A program made the translations under genes and the position numbers. Positions 47,745 to 57,328 of a DNA stretch of 64,000 bases are shown here, piece by piece. Under the pieces are notes generated by a model. The model was not told the origin of the DNA. It made no database searches and saw only the letters and a list, made by a program, of their open reading frames with translations. Source of the DNA: Brevibacterium pigmentatum (GTDB lineage: Bacteria; Actinomycetota; Actinomycetes; Actinomycetales; Brevibacteriaceae); assembly GCF_011617465.1 (NCBI RefSeq), contig NZ_CP050153.1, positions 2,604,001 to 2,668,000 on the forward strand, in the 5' to 3' direction. The stretch's first letter is position 1; each line of letters opens with the position of its first letter.

Positions 47745-48467
47745 ATGGACCTCTTCGACTCAGAGCTGCGCGTAATCGCCGCCGCTAAAGAACTCGTACG
47801 CGGCCTCAGGCCGGATGAGAACCACACCGTTGCCGCTGCCGCCATGGACACTGTCGGGCGAATCCACACCGGTGTCAACGTCCACCACTTCAACGGTGGA
47901 CCCTGCGCGGAACTCGTCGCGATCGGCACCGCCGCGGCCGCGAACGCCGGTCCGCTCGTCACTATCGCCGCGGTCGGCGACCAAGGCCGTGGGCTGCTGG
48001 CTCCGTGCGGACGATGCCGACAGGTCCTCCTCGACCTCCATCCCGATGCCCTCGTCATCGCTCCGGATGACACCACGGGCGAACCGTCGATCGCCACGGT
48101 CCCCGCTCTGCTCCCATACTCCTACCGACATCCGGATTCTGCACCCGCACGGCTGCTGAGGTTCCACGCGCGCTACGTCGACGCGGTCACGAACGGGACG
48201 AAGACGCTCACTGTGCGGTGGAACGAAGGCCATCGCACGGGGCCAGCTCTGGCCTGCTTCGAGAACACCGAGCATGGCACGATTCCCATGGAAGTCGCCT
48301 CGGTGATGGTGAAGCGACTCGACGAACTGGGAGCTGAGGATCTCGACCTCACCCGCCCGGGTGGATTGGAACGGTATATCGCCAATCTCCGCGGGCACTG
48401 CCCGACCATGCCCGCGGACGCGAACGTCGACATCGTAAGATTCCGTCGAACCGCGGCCGATATCTGA
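47745..48467 (+). CDS. cytidine deaminase-like protein fused to an ASCH domain
   Basis: The first ~125 residues are a tetrameric-type cytidine deaminase: GGPCAELVAIGTA supplies the zinc Cys and catalytic Glu (C-A-E), and LAPCGRCRQVLLD the two further zinc Cys. From about residue 135 an ASCH-like domain follows (LRFHARYVDAVTNGTKTLTVRWNEG), a fold thought to bind RNA or nucleosides. The whole is 240 residues. The fusion suggests deamination of a modified nucleoside or RNA-linked substrate rather than plain pyrimidine salvage. It begins seven bases after the preceding stop. Confidence 0.88.
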   Translation: MDLFDSELRVIAAAKELVRGLRPDENHTVAAAAMDTVGRIHTGVNVHHFNGGPCAELVAIGTAAAANAGPLVTIAAVGDQGRGLLAPCGRCRQVLLDLHPDALVIAPDDTTGEPSIATVPALLPYSYRHPDSAPARLLRFHARYVDAVTNGTKTLTVRWNEGHRTGPALACFENTEHGTIPMEVASVMVKRLDELGAEDLDLTRPGGLERYIANLRGHCPTMPADANVDIVRFRRTAADI

Positions 48468-48563
48468 CACTCGCAGTGCCCAGCCGCTAAGCTGGACAGC
48501 GAAGCACTGTGGCACAAGGTCACAGACGCAGCAAAGCATTCTCGACCGGGAGGACTCGACCCG

Positions 48564-48848
48564 ATGACTGACAACGTCTACACCTCAGATGTGACCGTCG
48601 ACCAGGCGACAACCGCACAGCTCGCGGAGTCGATCCGATTGCGCGAGGAGCGCATCGCCGAGAACATCGATGAGCTCGTCGGCCGCATCCACCCGAAGGT
48701 GCTGGCGACGCGCGCCGTCAACAAGGCGAAGTCCGAGGTCGTCGAGGAAGACGGCTCCCCCAAGCCCGAGATCATCGCACTCGGTGCCGGTGCCGTCCTC
48801 GGTGTGGCCGCCCTCATCGTCGGACTCTCCGGTCGCAAGCGTGGCTGA
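48564..48848 (+). CDS. DUF3618 family small membrane protein
   Basis: The 94-residue product has the DUF3618 helix (LAESIRLREERIAENIDELVGRIHPK) and a C-terminal membrane helix (IIALGAGAVLGVAALIVGLSG) with RKRG. A TAAGCT -10-like box lies about 70 bases upstream. Its stop overlaps the start of the GroES-like gene, so the two are translationally coupled. Function unknown. Confidence 0.8.
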   Translation: MTDNVYTSDVTVDQATTAQLAESIRLREERIAENIDELVGRIHPKVLATRAVNKAKSEVVEEDGSPKPEIIALGAGAVLGVAALIVGLSGRKRG

Positions 48849-49161
48849 AGCCGCCCTTCCGATCCGGATGCTCCATGACCGGATCCTGCTCGAACCCAGC
48901 GCGGAAGCCGGGGAACGCAAATCCTCGGCGGGCATCGTCATTCCCGCCACCGCCAGCATGGGCAGACGCCTCGTGTGGGGCAAGGTCGTGGCAGCGGGCC
49001 CGCATGTGAGGCAGGCCAACCTCGGCGATACCGTCCTCTACGATCCCGAGGAACTCGCCGAGGTGGAGCTCGAGGGACGCGCGTATGTGCTGCTGCGCGA
49101 GCGCGACGTCCACGCGATCTCCGAACCGGCCGAACAGTCGAGCTCCGGGATGTACCTGTAG
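48841..49161 (+). CDS. GroES-like co-chaperonin family protein
   Basis: Start GTG 48841 lies inside the end of the DUF3618 gene. The 106-residue product has the GroES beta-barrel pattern: IRMLHDRILLEPSAEAGERKSSAGIVIPATAS, with its mobile-loop-like segment (split: IRMLHDRILLEP and SSAGIVIP), GKVVAAGPHVRQANLGDTVLYDP, and YVLLRERDVHAI. It is not next to a groEL, so it is a secondary GroES-like protein common in actinobacteria. Whether it binds a chaperonin is unknown. Confidence 0.82.
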   Translation: MAEAALPIRMLHDRILLEPSAEAGERKSSAGIVIPATASMGRRLVWGKVVAAGPHVRQANLGDTVLYDPEELAEVELEGRAYVLLRERDVHAISEPAEQSSSGMYL

Positions 49162-49312
49162 GGATCCTTTGGGGTTCGCAGCCCCATGGAAAGGGACTCT
49201 GACCTGGGGCTTGCGACCTTCATCACAAAATCGAATATGGGCCGATCTCGGTTTGCATGATCGGCAGACACCTGAGTAATATTAATTCTCGTTGCGCAGG
49301 ATGCGCGGCACG

Positions 49313-49385
<73 letters not shown>

Positions 49386-49397
49386 AGCACACTGACA

Positions 49398-49432
49398 ACC
49401 GCCATTCGGATCATCCGGGTGGCGGTTTTCTG
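49398..49432 (+). terminator. terminator of tRNA-Lys
   Basis: AACCGCCA (49398-49405) pairs with TGGCGGTT (49421-49428), with an inner CGGAT/ATCCG stem, followed by TTCTGTTCTCTTT. Confidence 0.8.
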
Positions 49433-49661
49433 TTCTCTTTCCTGCGAAGAGACCGTGGGCTGTAGGCGAAGATGTGGGTCTGGACTGGACGTGTCAGCCT
49501 CGACACTGCTTTCGGTCCCTGAGAAGCCGATCGTCTCCTCCCAGCCCATCTGGAGTTTCGCCACCTTCGGGGCGCCACACGATGATAGCCAGGCCCAGGG
49601 AGCACCGAACGACCACTGGTCCTCGGGTGCCTCGGCATGAAGTTACAACAGCAAGTTCAGA

Positions 49662-49667
49662 TAGACT
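49662..49667 (+). promoter_or_regulatory. -10 box of leaderless NhaA-fusion gene
   Basis: TAGACT ends six bases before the ATG at 49674. Confidence 0.45.
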
Positions 49668-49673
49668 TCCTCC

Positions 49674-51527
49674 ATGCAGAACTTCGCTGACCGTAAGCCA
49701 GGTCTCGGTCAAATCGTACGCAGTCTACGAACAGAGTCCGGATCGGCGATGTTTCTGGCGCTGGTCACAGTATTGGCGCTTGCATGGGCGAACTCGCCGT
49801 TATCTGAAAGCTATTTCGCGCTCTGGCATCAGGAGGTCGGCTTCGATGTCGGTCCCGTGGGCATGCATATGACTCTGCACCACTGGATCAACGACGGACT
49901 CATGGTGATCTTCTTCTTTGTTGTCGGACTAGAGGTGCGGCAAGAGTTCGCGCACGGATCTTTGCGCGATCGAAGTCGTGCTCAACTCGCTTTGATAGCT
50001 GGCGTCGCAGGCGTCGCTCTCCCGGCTCTCGTGTATGCGGTTGTCGTCAGCTTGTCCGGCGGTAGCGGACTTGGCGGATGGGGAGCTGTCGTCGGAACGG
50101 ATACAGCGTTCATGCTCGGCGCTTTGGCAATAGTGGGTCCACGACTGTCAGGTCAGTTGCGTGTCTTCCTCCTCACCCTGACAGTGGTCGATGACTTCCT
50201 GGCAGTATCGATCATTGGCATTGTCTACAGCGATGAGATCAAGTTTGTCCCATTGTTGATCGCTCTAGCCTGCCTCATCGGCTTGTGGGCGCTTGGCCGT
50301 TCACGACAGTGGATTACGGGGCCTTATGTGATCATTGTGATTGTTCTGTGGTTCGCCACTGTCTCTTCCGGGGTTCATGCTTCACTCGCGGGCATGATAG
50401 CCGGGCTGCTCATCCCTGCCTACCCTACCCAGCGCCACGAGGTAGTTGCTGCCCGCCAGCTTTTCCGTGACTTCTGGCAGTCGCCCAGCGCCGCCTCGGC
50501 GCGCGGTGTCAACCGCGGCCTCGCACGGGGGATCTCGGTGAACGAGAGAATGCACGAAGTCCTTCGCCGGCCCACTGCGCTGCTTGTCGTGCCGATCTTC
50601 GCACTCGCCAATGCCGGCGTCGACCTCAGAGGTGGATTGCTCGCTGATTCCCTCGGCTCATCCGTGACCTGGGGAGTCATTGCCGGCCTCGTACTCGGTA
50701 AGCTTCTTGGAATTGGCTTTGCCACTCTGCTGGCAGTCCGGATGGGTCTTGGCCGACCGCCAGAAGGAGTGGGAATGGGCAGCGTCTTCGGCGGTGCAGC
50801 GCTTTCAGGCATCGGGTTCACCGTCTCTCTGCTCGTCATCGGACTTGCCTTCGGCTCGACAACTGATCTCGGGAGACAGGCGACTGTGGGTGTCCTGGTC
50901 TCCATGGTGCTCGCCGTTGCCCTGGGCTGGTTGATTTTCAAGATCGCTGCCAAGCGGTGGGGTGAGGAGACTGCAGATCTGCCCATGGTGCTCGATCCTA
51001 CGGTCGATCCCGAAGTCGATCACATTCGCGGCCCGCAGGACGCCAAGCTGACTCTGGTCGAATATATCGACTTCGAGTGCGAGTACTGTGCACACGCCAC
51101 TGGCTCCTGGGAGGACCTGCGCGCGCAATTCGGCGACGATCTTCGTTACGTAGTGCGACATCTTCCCCACCACCCACACGGGCCATTGGCTGCAAAAGCG
51201 TCTGAAGCAGCTGCAAACCAAGGCGAGTTCTGGCGATGGCTCGATTTCGTATTCACACACCAGGACGCGCTCGAGCGGGAGCATCTCCTTGCCTATGCGG
51301 AAGAGCTCGGGCTGAACGTCGATCGCTTCATCCAAGACATGGACAGCGAGGATGTCGCGCAACGAGTCAACCGCGACCTCGTGAGTGCCGAGGCCAGCGG
51401 TGCTCATGCCACCCCAACGTTCTTTGTCGAAGGTCGGCGCCTGTTGGGCGACTATGACGCCCGGACGTTGACTGCGGCGCTCGAAGCGAGGAGGCGCGGC
51501 ACACGTACCCAGGAGGCACCCCGCTGA
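49674..51527 (+). CDS. nhaA: NhaA Na+/H+ antiporter fused to a DsbA-like thioredoxin domain
   Basis: Residues 1-430 are NhaA (NDGLMVIFFFVVGLEVRQEF, the Asp pair in [39 protein letters not shown]). Residues 435-617 are a DsbA/thioredoxin-fold domain with LVEYIDFECEYCAHATGSW (CEYC active site) and the cis-Pro region HATPTFFVEGRRL. The fusion is known in some actinobacterial NhaA proteins. By topology the C-terminal domain is expected on the cytoplasmic side, so it may sense redox state or detoxify rather than fold exported proteins. Codon use is less GC-rich than in neighbours, so transfer is likely. Confidence 0.93.
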   Translation: MQNFADRKPGLGQIVRSLRTESGSAMFLALVTVLALAWANSPLSESYFALWHQEVGFDVGPVGMHMTLHHWINDGLMVIFFFVVGLEVRQEFAHGSLRDRSRAQLALIAGVAGVALPALVYAVVVSLSGGSGLGGWGAVVGTDTAFMLGALAIVGPRLSGQLRVFLLTLTVVDDFLAVSIIGIVYSDEIKFVPLLIALACLIGLWALGRSRQWITGPYVIIVIVLWFATVSSGVHASLAGMIAGLLIPAYPTQRHEVVAARQLFRDFWQSPSAASARGVNRGLARGISVNERMHEVLRRPTALLVVPIFALANAGVDLRGGLLADSLGSSVTWGVIAGLVLGKLLGIGFATLLAVRMGLGRPPEGVGMGSVFGGAALSGIGFTVSLLVIGLAFGSTTDLGRQATVGVLVSMVLAVALGWLIFKIAAKRWGEETADLPMVLDPTVDPEVDHIRGPQDAKLTLVEYIDFECEYCAHATGSWEDLRAQFGDDLRYVVRHLPHHPHGPLAAKASEAAANQGEFWRWLDFVFTHQDALEREHLLAYAEELGLNVDRFIQDMDSEDVAQRVNRDLVSAEASGAHATPTFFVEGRRLLGDYDARTLTAALEARRRGTRTQEAPR

Positions 51528-51566
51528 AAGGATGGTGAGGGGGTCGGCGACTACTACCGAGGCCTG

Positions 51567-51824
51567 TCAAGCCGCGGGTTTCACAGAGGCTCCTATTCTG
51601 GTCTCCTTGGCAGCCGCGGGTTCTGTCGCGGACTGGTTGATCCACTCCGAATGGACCTCGAGTGGCGGGCGGCACCCTGTCGCTGGGTGCAGTCGGGTCT
51701 TGTTGCACCAGGCCACGACCACGTATTGCGTGTTTGCCCCGTTTGCGACGTCCAGATCGGCCTCGGCACGGACGACGCGCTCGACGGCACGATCCTTGAA
51801 CTCGTCGGTGTATTTCACTGGCAA
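51567..51824 (-). pseudogene. IS3-family transposase remnant (internally deleted)
   Basis: The 85-residue frame joins the first ~23 residues of an IS3-type OrfA (PVKYTDEFKDRAVERVV) to the last ~55 of OrfB (YVVVAWCNKTRLHPATGCRPPLEVHSEW). The catalytic DDE core and the HTH are missing, so it is inactive. It starts with TTG. It marks past insertion-sequence activity next to the NhaA-fusion and dehydrogenase genes. Inverted ends were not resolved. Confidence 0.7.
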
Positions 51825-51971
51825 CAGAGAATCCCCTTCCTCCCATCTCCCTGCCTCTGTTGTCCCTGGGGCGATTCAACTAGGCTGAACCAGCAGGCGA
51901 AAAATAAACGCTTTCGCATGCAAGTTCCAGCAGAAAGCTGGATGACCATCCTATGGAAGGACACGAAAATC

Positions 51972-53165
51972 ATGGCTGATGGCAATCGCGCAGTAGTGTT
52001 CGCTAATCCACAAGACATGCAGGTCGAAAATCTCGACTTCCCAAAACTGGAGATGCCCGACGGAGCAAAAGCACCGCACGGTGTCATATTGAAAATCGTC
52101 GCTACGAATATCTGCGGAAGCGACCTCCACATCTACCGTGGCTCCTTCCCAGTGCCCCAAGGCATGGTCATGGGACACGAAATGACAGGCCAGGTAGTTG
52201 AGCTCGGATCCGACGTCACTTTCCTCAAAGAAGGCGATCTCGTCTCGGTGCCGTTCAATGTCGCTTGCGGCCGGTGTCGCAATTGCCGGGCGCGCAGGAC
52301 GGAAATCTGCGAGACGACGAATCCAGATGTCGCCTGCGCAGCCTACGGGTTCAACCTCGGCAATTGGCAAGGTGGACAGGCGGAATACCTGTTTGTGCCC
52401 TATGCCGACTTTCAGCTGCTCCGCTTCCCAGACAAGGACCAGGCCATGGAGAAGATCCGCGACTTGGCCCTCTTGTCAGACATTCTTCCCACTGCATTCC
52501 ACGGACTCATGGAGGCCGGCGCCAAGCCAGGCTCCACGGTCTATATTGCCGGTGCAGGACCTGTCGGCCGGTGCGGGGCAGCGGCAGCTCGCCTCCTCGG
52601 AGCGTCATGCATCATTGTCGGCGACTACCACAAGGACCGCCTCGATCTGATGAAGCAGAACGGCTGCGAGACTATCGACCTCAACGAGGATGTTCCTCTG
52701 ACCGATCAGATCGAAGCTATTCTAGGCGAGCCCATGGTGGATTGTGCGGTAGATTACGTGGGCTCGGAAGCACATGGAATCGGTCGTGACGCCAATGATA
52801 TGGATCCCGCGCACGCGATCAATCAAGTCATGGACGCTACCCGACCTGGCGGAGCCACCGGCATTATCGGAGTCTACGGACCCGATCCGCTTGCAGAGTC
52901 GAAAGCAGAGCAGGAAGGAACTTTCCCACTCGACTTCGGAAAAGCATGGATCAAGTCACCTCGAATCTCGGGCGGCCAGGCACCGATCATGCACTACAAC
53001 CGCGAGTTGATGATGGCCATTCTCTGGGACCGCATGCCGTACCTCAGCGACATGCTCAACACGAAGATCATCAGCCTCGACGATGCTCCAGACGCCTACG
53101 CAACCTTTGATAAGGGTGCTTCGGACAAGTTCATCATCGATCCGCACGGGCTCATTCCAGCCTGA
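51972..53165 (+). CDS. fdhA: glutathione-independent formaldehyde dehydrogenase (zinc ADH family)
   Basis: The 397-residue protein is of the Pseudomonas putida FdhA type, which oxidises formaldehyde with NAD+ without added glutathione. Catalytic zinc ligands are in NICGSDLHIYRG and MVMGHEMTGQVVE. Structural zinc Cys are in VACGRCRNCRARRTEIC. The Rossmann motif is YIAGAGPVGRCGAAAARLLGA. The start is ATG 51972, with GGAAGGA upstream. Less GC-biased codons and the nearby IS remnant suggest horizontal acquisition. A strong terminator follows. Confidence 0.93.
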   Translation: MADGNRAVVFANPQDMQVENLDFPKLEMPDGAKAPHGVILKIVATNICGSDLHIYRGSFPVPQGMVMGHEMTGQVVELGSDVTFLKEGDLVSVPFNVACGRCRNCRARRTEICETTNPDVACAAYGFNLGNWQGGQAEYLFVPYADFQLLRFPDKDQAMEKIRDLALLSDILPTAFHGLMEAGAKPGSTVYIAGAGPVGRCGAAAARLLGASCIIVGDYHKDRLDLMKQNGCETIDLNEDVPLTDQIEAILGEPMVDCAVDYVGSEAHGIGRDANDMDPAHAINQVMDATRPGGATGIIGVYGPDPLAESKAEQEGTFPLDFGKAWIKSPRISGGQAPIMHYNRELMMAILWDRMPYLSDMLNTKIISLDDAPDAYATFDKGASDKFIIDPHGLIPA

Positions 53166-53220
53166 CCTGATCCACCCTCCAGAAGGACTGCAAGCTTCAT
53201 TCAACGACATCTGAGAACGG

Positions 53221-53251
53221 GTTCGGGTGCCACCTTTGGTGGCACCCGAAC
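53221..53251. terminator. terminator after fdhA
   Basis: A perfect 14-bp stem (GTTCGGGTGCCACC at 53221-53234, complement at 53238-53251) with a TTT loop. Confidence 0.8.
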
Positions 53252-53575
53252 TGCACTAACTGTCCGATCAGTCTGTCTTCACGTCGATTGACACGTCTTC
53301 GCGCGAAGCTAGATGGTGTCGTGACCTTAGCGAGCCAACTCTGCCACCCGCCAGATTTCAATCGGCCAGCTGGTCAACTCCGAAGAGCTCAAGGATTGAT
53401 GCTCCAGACTACTGGCAGCACACTCGTAAGCAGGCTTACGTTGGTGTCTCCGACGGCCCCTTCTCATCTAAGCTCAAAGGCGCGTCCAAGCTGACTCCTC
53501 AGAACGACCGCTATTCGCAGCTCGAGGCGTCATCGAATCCGGTTCAATAGCACTCACGAGCCCCAGCTTCCCAAT

Positions 53576-54214
53576 TCAGTCCTGACCGGCGCGGGCATAG
53601 GCACCGAGAACCTGTCTCTCCGAATCCCCGAGGTAGACGGCAAGCCTAGCAGCGGCGGCCCCCGGCCCATCAGAGCGATAGATCTCGACCACCTCGCGGT
53701 TGCGCTCGATGAAGGGCGCATGGAGGAAGTCGAGAACCTCCACCTTGAGGAAGGCCAGGCGCAGCTCGGCGAGCACATTGGCAAACGAGCGCATCAACCG
53801 CCTGCTGTCCGACAGCGAGACGACGGCATTGTGGAACCCCATGTTCGCCGTGCCGACTTCCAGCCAGTTCTCTTCGGCTGCGAACTTCTCGGCAGCCTCG
53901 ACGGCCGCCTCCATCCTCACCGCGTTCGGGTGATTGCGCGGAGCGTGCTCGAGCACCGAGCACTCGACATGATGGCGCACCCGGTAGATGTCGACGACAT
54001 CGGCGGTGCTCGGTGACGCCACTGAGACGCCTCGGTGCGGGATATGCGTGACCAGGCCCTGCTCCCCGAGGACCCGGAACGCCTCACGCAGAGTATTGCG
54101 CGAAACATCGAATTCCTTCGCCAGCGCGGTTTCGGACAGCCGCTCACCGGGGCGCAGCTCTCCAGCGATGAGGCGGTCAGTGAGCCTGTTGACCAGGGAC
54201 GAATCGTGATTCAC
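53576..54214 (-). CDS. GntR-family (FCD) regulator of the pxp operon
   Basis: The 212-residue protein has the GntR winged helix (LIAGELRPGERLSETALAKEFDVSRNTLREAFRVLGEQGLV, quoted in two parts: LSETALAKEFDVSRNTLR and EAFRVLGEQGLV) and an FCD ligand domain (helices with RHHVECSVLEHAP and GFHNAVVSLSDS, which supply metal/ligand residues). It is transcribed away from the transporter-pxp genes. A TTGTTGAACAA site in the shared control region fits the FCD consensus TNGTNNNACNA, so it probably regulates them in response to a pathway acid such as 5-oxoproline (inferred). Confidence 0.88.
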   Translation of the reverse strand: MNHDSSLVNRLTDRLIAGELRPGERLSETALAKEFDVSRNTLREAFRVLGEQGLVTHIPHRGVSVASPSTADVVDIYRVRHHVECSVLEHAPRNHPNAVRMEAAVEAAEKFAAEENWLEVGTANMGFHNAVVSLSDSRRLMRSFANVLAELRLAFLKVEVLDFLHAPFIERNREVVEIYRSDGPGAAAARLAVYLGDSERQVLGAYARAGQD

Positions 54215-54298
54215 CTCTCCATCCTACTGAAACAGCACCCCGAACTCCCATCCGTCCGTCGACAAAGCGACGAAGAAAAGTGTGACCCCCGTCTATGT

Positions 54299-54309
54299 TT
54301 GTTGAACAA
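54299..54309. promoter_or_regulatory. GntR (FCD) operator candidate
   Basis: TTGTTGAACAA, a perfect 11-bp palindrome about a central G, matches TNGTNNNACNA. It lies 112 bases before the NRAMP-like gene. A half-site-like TTGTTTACC follows at about 54321. Confidence 0.6.
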
Positions 54310-54420
54310 TCAGTGCTAGATTGTTTACCACTTCACGTGCGCCAGGACACAGACATCGCTGTCCTCACCCCATCGGCGCACACGAAGGAACAACTGACCA
54401 CCAGACAGTCGGAGACTCCC

Positions 54421-55725
54421 ATGTCACACGCACCGGAATCCCAACCGCCGGAATCCTCTTCTACGGATTGGGCCGCCTCGGGCCTTGACAATGCCAAGAG
54501 CGAAATCGGATCCAAGATCAGCCGCAGCGCGATCATCGGCGCCATCTTCCTCATGGCCACCTCGGCGATCGGTCCGGGCTTCATCACCCAGACAGCCACA
54601 TTCACGGCTCAGATGGGTGCGGCCTTCGCCTTCGCGATCTTCGCGTCGATCCTCATCGACATCGCCATCCAGCTCAATATCTGGCGGATGGTGACCTCCT
54701 CGGGCAAACGCGCAGCACAGCTGGCTTCCTCGGCCGTGCCGGGTTCGGGCATCCTCCTGTCCGTCCTGATCGTCGTCGGCGGACTGGCCTTCAACATCGG
54801 CAATATCGCCGGTGGCGGCCTTGGCCTCAATGCGCTGCTGGGCATCGACCCGAAGCTCGGCGGACTGCTCACCGGCGTCCTGGCGATCGGCATCTTCCTG
54901 TTCAAACGCGCCGGAAAGGTCGTCGACGCCGTCGTCCTCGTCCTCGGCGTCGGAATGATCATCCTCACCTGTGTCGTCGCCATCGTCTCGAACCCGCCGG
55001 TCGGTGAGGCGCTCAGACAGTCGATCGCGCCCGACACCATCAACTTCGCCACCGTGACCACGATCGTCGGCGGCACCGTCGGCGGCTACATCACCTATTC
55101 CGGCGCCCACCGGTACCTCGACTCGGGCAAGACCGGCCCGGAGAATGCCGGTTCTGTCATGCGCTCGGCTCTGTCGGGGATCCTCGTCACCGGTGTCATG
55201 CGCTACGTCCTCTTCCTCGCCATCCTCGGCGTCGTCGCCTCCGGTGTCGCTCTCGACCTCGACTCGAGCGTGGCCAACCCCGCCGGTCAGGCCTTCGCCG
55301 CAGTCCTCGGCGATGCGGGAATGCGCATCTTCGGCGCGATCTTCTGGGCCGCGGCTCTGAGCTCGGTCATCGGTGCCGCCTACACTTCGGCGACGTTCCT
55401 CTCGGCGTTCTCCAAACGCCTCGAGGGCGGCTGGCCGCTGCAGCTGGCGACGGTGTCCTTCATCGTCGTCTCGCTCGTCGTCTACCTCGTCCTCGGCACC
55501 GCTCCGGCCACGCTGCTCGTCTTCGTCGGCGGCTTCAACGGGCTCATCCTGCCGATCGGTCTGACGATCTTCATGTACATCGGCTGGTTCAGGCCGCGCC
55601 TGCTGCGCACTGATTCGTACCCGAAGTGGTTGCTCATCATCGGCACCGCGGCAACACTGGTCACGTGGTACACGGCCACACAGTCCATCGGCCCCATCTT
55701 CGCCATGATCGGAATCGGAGGGTGA
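54421..55725 (+). CDS. NRAMP-family transporter of the pxp cluster (YcsG-like)
   Basis: The 434-residue protein has about 11 helices. The first is [24 protein letters not shown]; the metal-binding DPG of true MntH is here replaced (IGPGFITQT). This matches the YcsG group found beside pxpA in Bacillus. It probably carries an organic substrate such as 5-oxoproline or an amide rather than Mn2+, as inferred from the neighbours. Start ATG 54421 has GGAG nine bases upstream; the first ~35 residues are hydrophilic. Confidence 0.88.
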   Translation: MSHAPESQPPESSSTDWAASGLDNAKSEIGSKISRSAIIGAIFLMATSAIGPGFITQTATFTAQMGAAFAFAIFASILIDIAIQLNIWRMVTSSGKRAAQLASSAVPGSGILLSVLIVVGGLAFNIGNIAGGGLGLNALLGIDPKLGGLLTGVLAIGIFLFKRAGKVVDAVVLVLGVGMIILTCVVAIVSNPPVGEALRQSIAPDTINFATVTTIVGGTVGGYITYSGAHRYLDSGKTGPENAGSVMRSALSGILVTGVMRYVLFLAILGVVASGVALDLDSSVANPAGQAFAAVLGDAGMRIFGAIFWAAALSSVIGAAYTSATFLSAFSKRLEGGWPLQLATVSFIVVSLVVYLVLGTAPATLLVFVGGFNGLILPIGLTIFMYIGWFRPRLLRTDSYPKWLLIIGTAATLVTWYTATQSIGPIFAMIGIGG

Positions 55726-55727
55726 CA

Positions 55728-56513
55728 TTGTCTGTCAACAGCGAACTGAGAATCGACCTCAACTCTGACCTCGGGGAAAACGTTCCCGACCGTGTCGTCA
55801 GTGACGATGCCGCCATGCTCGGCCTCGTCACCAGCGCGAACGTGGCCTGCGGTTTCCATGCCGGAAACCCCGAAGGCATCCGTGCCACCGTCGCCGCCGC
55901 GACGAAGGGCGGAGTCGTCATCGGAGCACATCCCGGCTACGACGATTACGAAGGCTTCGGTCGCCGCGCCCTCGACGTGCCCGCAGCCACCCTGCAGGCG
56001 CAGGTCGAATACCAGATCGGCGCGCTCATCGGCCTGACCACAGCCGTCGGCGGAACCGTCTCCTACGTCAAGCCCCACGGCGGCCTCTACAACGCGATCG
56101 TCCACGACGAAGCGCAGGCGAAGGTCGTCGTGGACGCGGTCAAAGCCATCGACGACTCGCTGGTTTTCCTCGGCCTCGCCGGCAGCGTGGCCAACCGCGT
56201 CGCCGCCGGGGCCGGGCTGACCGTTGCCGCCGAGGCCTTCGCCGACCGGTCCTACAACCCCGACGGTTCCCTGGTCTCCCGGTCGGAGCCGAACGCGGTC
56301 CTCCACGACCCAGAGGCCGTAGCCTCCCGCGTCCTGCGCCTCGTCCAGACCGGACAGGTCGAAGCCATCGACGGCAGCCACGTCGACGTCGATGCGCAGT
56401 CCATCTGCTTCCACGGCGACAGCCAGGGATCCATCGACATGGCCCGGGCCGCCCGTGATCTCCTCGAATCCGAAGGCGTCACGATCGCCGCCTTCGCCGG
56501 AGTCGGCAAATGA
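55728..56513 (+). CDS. pxpA: 5-oxoprolinase subunit PxpA (LamB/YcsF family)
   Basis: PxpA is the subunit that opens the lactam of 5-oxoproline together with PxpBC. The 261-residue protein has the family blocks [63 protein letters not shown] and [13 protein letters not shown]. The start is TTG 55728, five bases after GGAGGG and two after the transporter stop. It overlaps the next gene (ATGA). Confidence 0.95.
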   Translation: MSVNSELRIDLNSDLGENVPDRVVSDDAAMLGLVTSANVACGFHAGNPEGIRATVAAATKGGVVIGAHPGYDDYEGFGRRALDVPAATLQAQVEYQIGALIGLTTAVGGTVSYVKPHGGLYNAIVHDEAQAKVVVDAVKAIDDSLVFLGLAGSVANRVAAGAGLTVAAEAFADRSYNPDGSLVSRSEPNAVLHDPEAVASRVLRLVQTGQVEAIDGSHVDVDAQSICFHGDSQGSIDMARAARDLLESEGVTIAAFAGVGK

Positions 56514-57328
56514 GCGCTGCCACCCCCACCAGCACATCTGCCATGGACACGATGCGGGCTGCGGGTGCGGAAGCCCGCGCACGCATCCGGGCAGGATTCG
56601 ACGGCCCCACCTCGGGGATGGCGCCGGGACTCGTCCAGGCGAACCTCATCTCCGTCCCCGTGGATTGGGCCTTCGACGTCCTCCTGTTCACCCAGCGCAA
56701 CCCGAAGCCGTGCCCGGTCGTCGACGTCCTCGAACCCGGGCAGCTGTCGTCCGCACTGGCTCCGGGCAGCGATATCCGCACCGACATTCCCGGCTACCGG
56801 ATCTGGGAGAACGGCGCGCTGACCGGCGAGGTCACCGATGCCACCGAGGTGTGGGAGCAACATCCGGACCTCGTGTCCTTCCTCATCGGCTGTTCGTTCA
56901 CCTTCGAGAACGGCCTGACCGAGGCGGGCATCCCGATCCGCCACCAGGGGGCCGGTCGCAACGTGCCGATGTACCGCACGTCGACGACCTGCCTTCCGGC
57001 CGGTCGGGTCAGCGGCGACATGGTCGTGTCCATGCGCCCGATCCCGGCCTTCCAGGTCGCCGAGGCTGTGCGCATCACCGACCGCTTCCCCGCCGTCCAC
57101 GGTGCACCGATCCACATCGGCGAACCCTCCCAGATCGGCATCGAGGACCTCGATGCCCCGGATTTCGGTGACGCCCCGGTCATCGAAGACGGCGACATTC
57201 CCGTCTTCTGGGCCTGCGGTGTCACCCCGCAGGCAGCCATCCAGGCATCGGGAATTCCCTTCGCGATCACGCACTCACCTGGGAAGATGTTCATCACCGA
57301 CGAACCGGAAGACACCTACCGCCAATGA
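56510..57328 (+). CDS. DUF1445/D-glutamate cyclase-family putative hydro-lyase (YcsI-like)
   Basis: The 272-residue protein has the DUF1445 blocks [65 protein letters not shown] and [13 protein letters not shown]. Homologs include B. subtilis YcsI and the mitochondrial D-glutamate cyclase domain, which converts D-glutamate to 5-oxo-D-proline. That fits the 5-oxoproline context, but the activity here is untested. It is coupled by four-base overlaps on both sides. Confidence 0.9.
   Translation: MSAATPTSTSAMDTMRAAGAEARARIRAGFDGPTSGMAPGLVQANLISVPVDWAFDVLLFTQRNPKPCPVVDVLEPGQLSSALAPGSDIRTDIPGYRIWENGALTGEVTDATEVWEQHPDLVSFLIGCSFTFENGLTEAGIPIRHQGAGRNVPMYRTSTTCLPAGRVSGDMVVSMRPIPAFQVAEAVRITDRFPAVHGAPIHIGEPSQIGIEDLDAPDFGDAPVIEDGDIPVFWACGVTPQAAIQASGIPFAITHSPGKMFITDEPEDTYRQ

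Larger units (their letters stand above)
49433..53560. other. putative acquired segment downstream of tRNA-Lys
   Basis: From tRNA-Lys to about 53.5 kb the DNA is visibly less GC-biased: TTG, CTT, TTT and AAT codons are common and intergenic DNA is mixed. It holds an NhaA-thioredoxin fusion, an IS3 remnant and a formaldehyde dehydrogenase. No integrase and no clear repeat of the tRNA 3' end were found. 49433-49661 and 53257-53575 contain nothing I can identify. Confidence 0.5.

Noticed and set aside
53288..53494. Short open frame after fdhA
   Set aside because: No ribosome site, no domain and mixed composition; the surrounding ~300 bases look like non-coding or decayed DNA.
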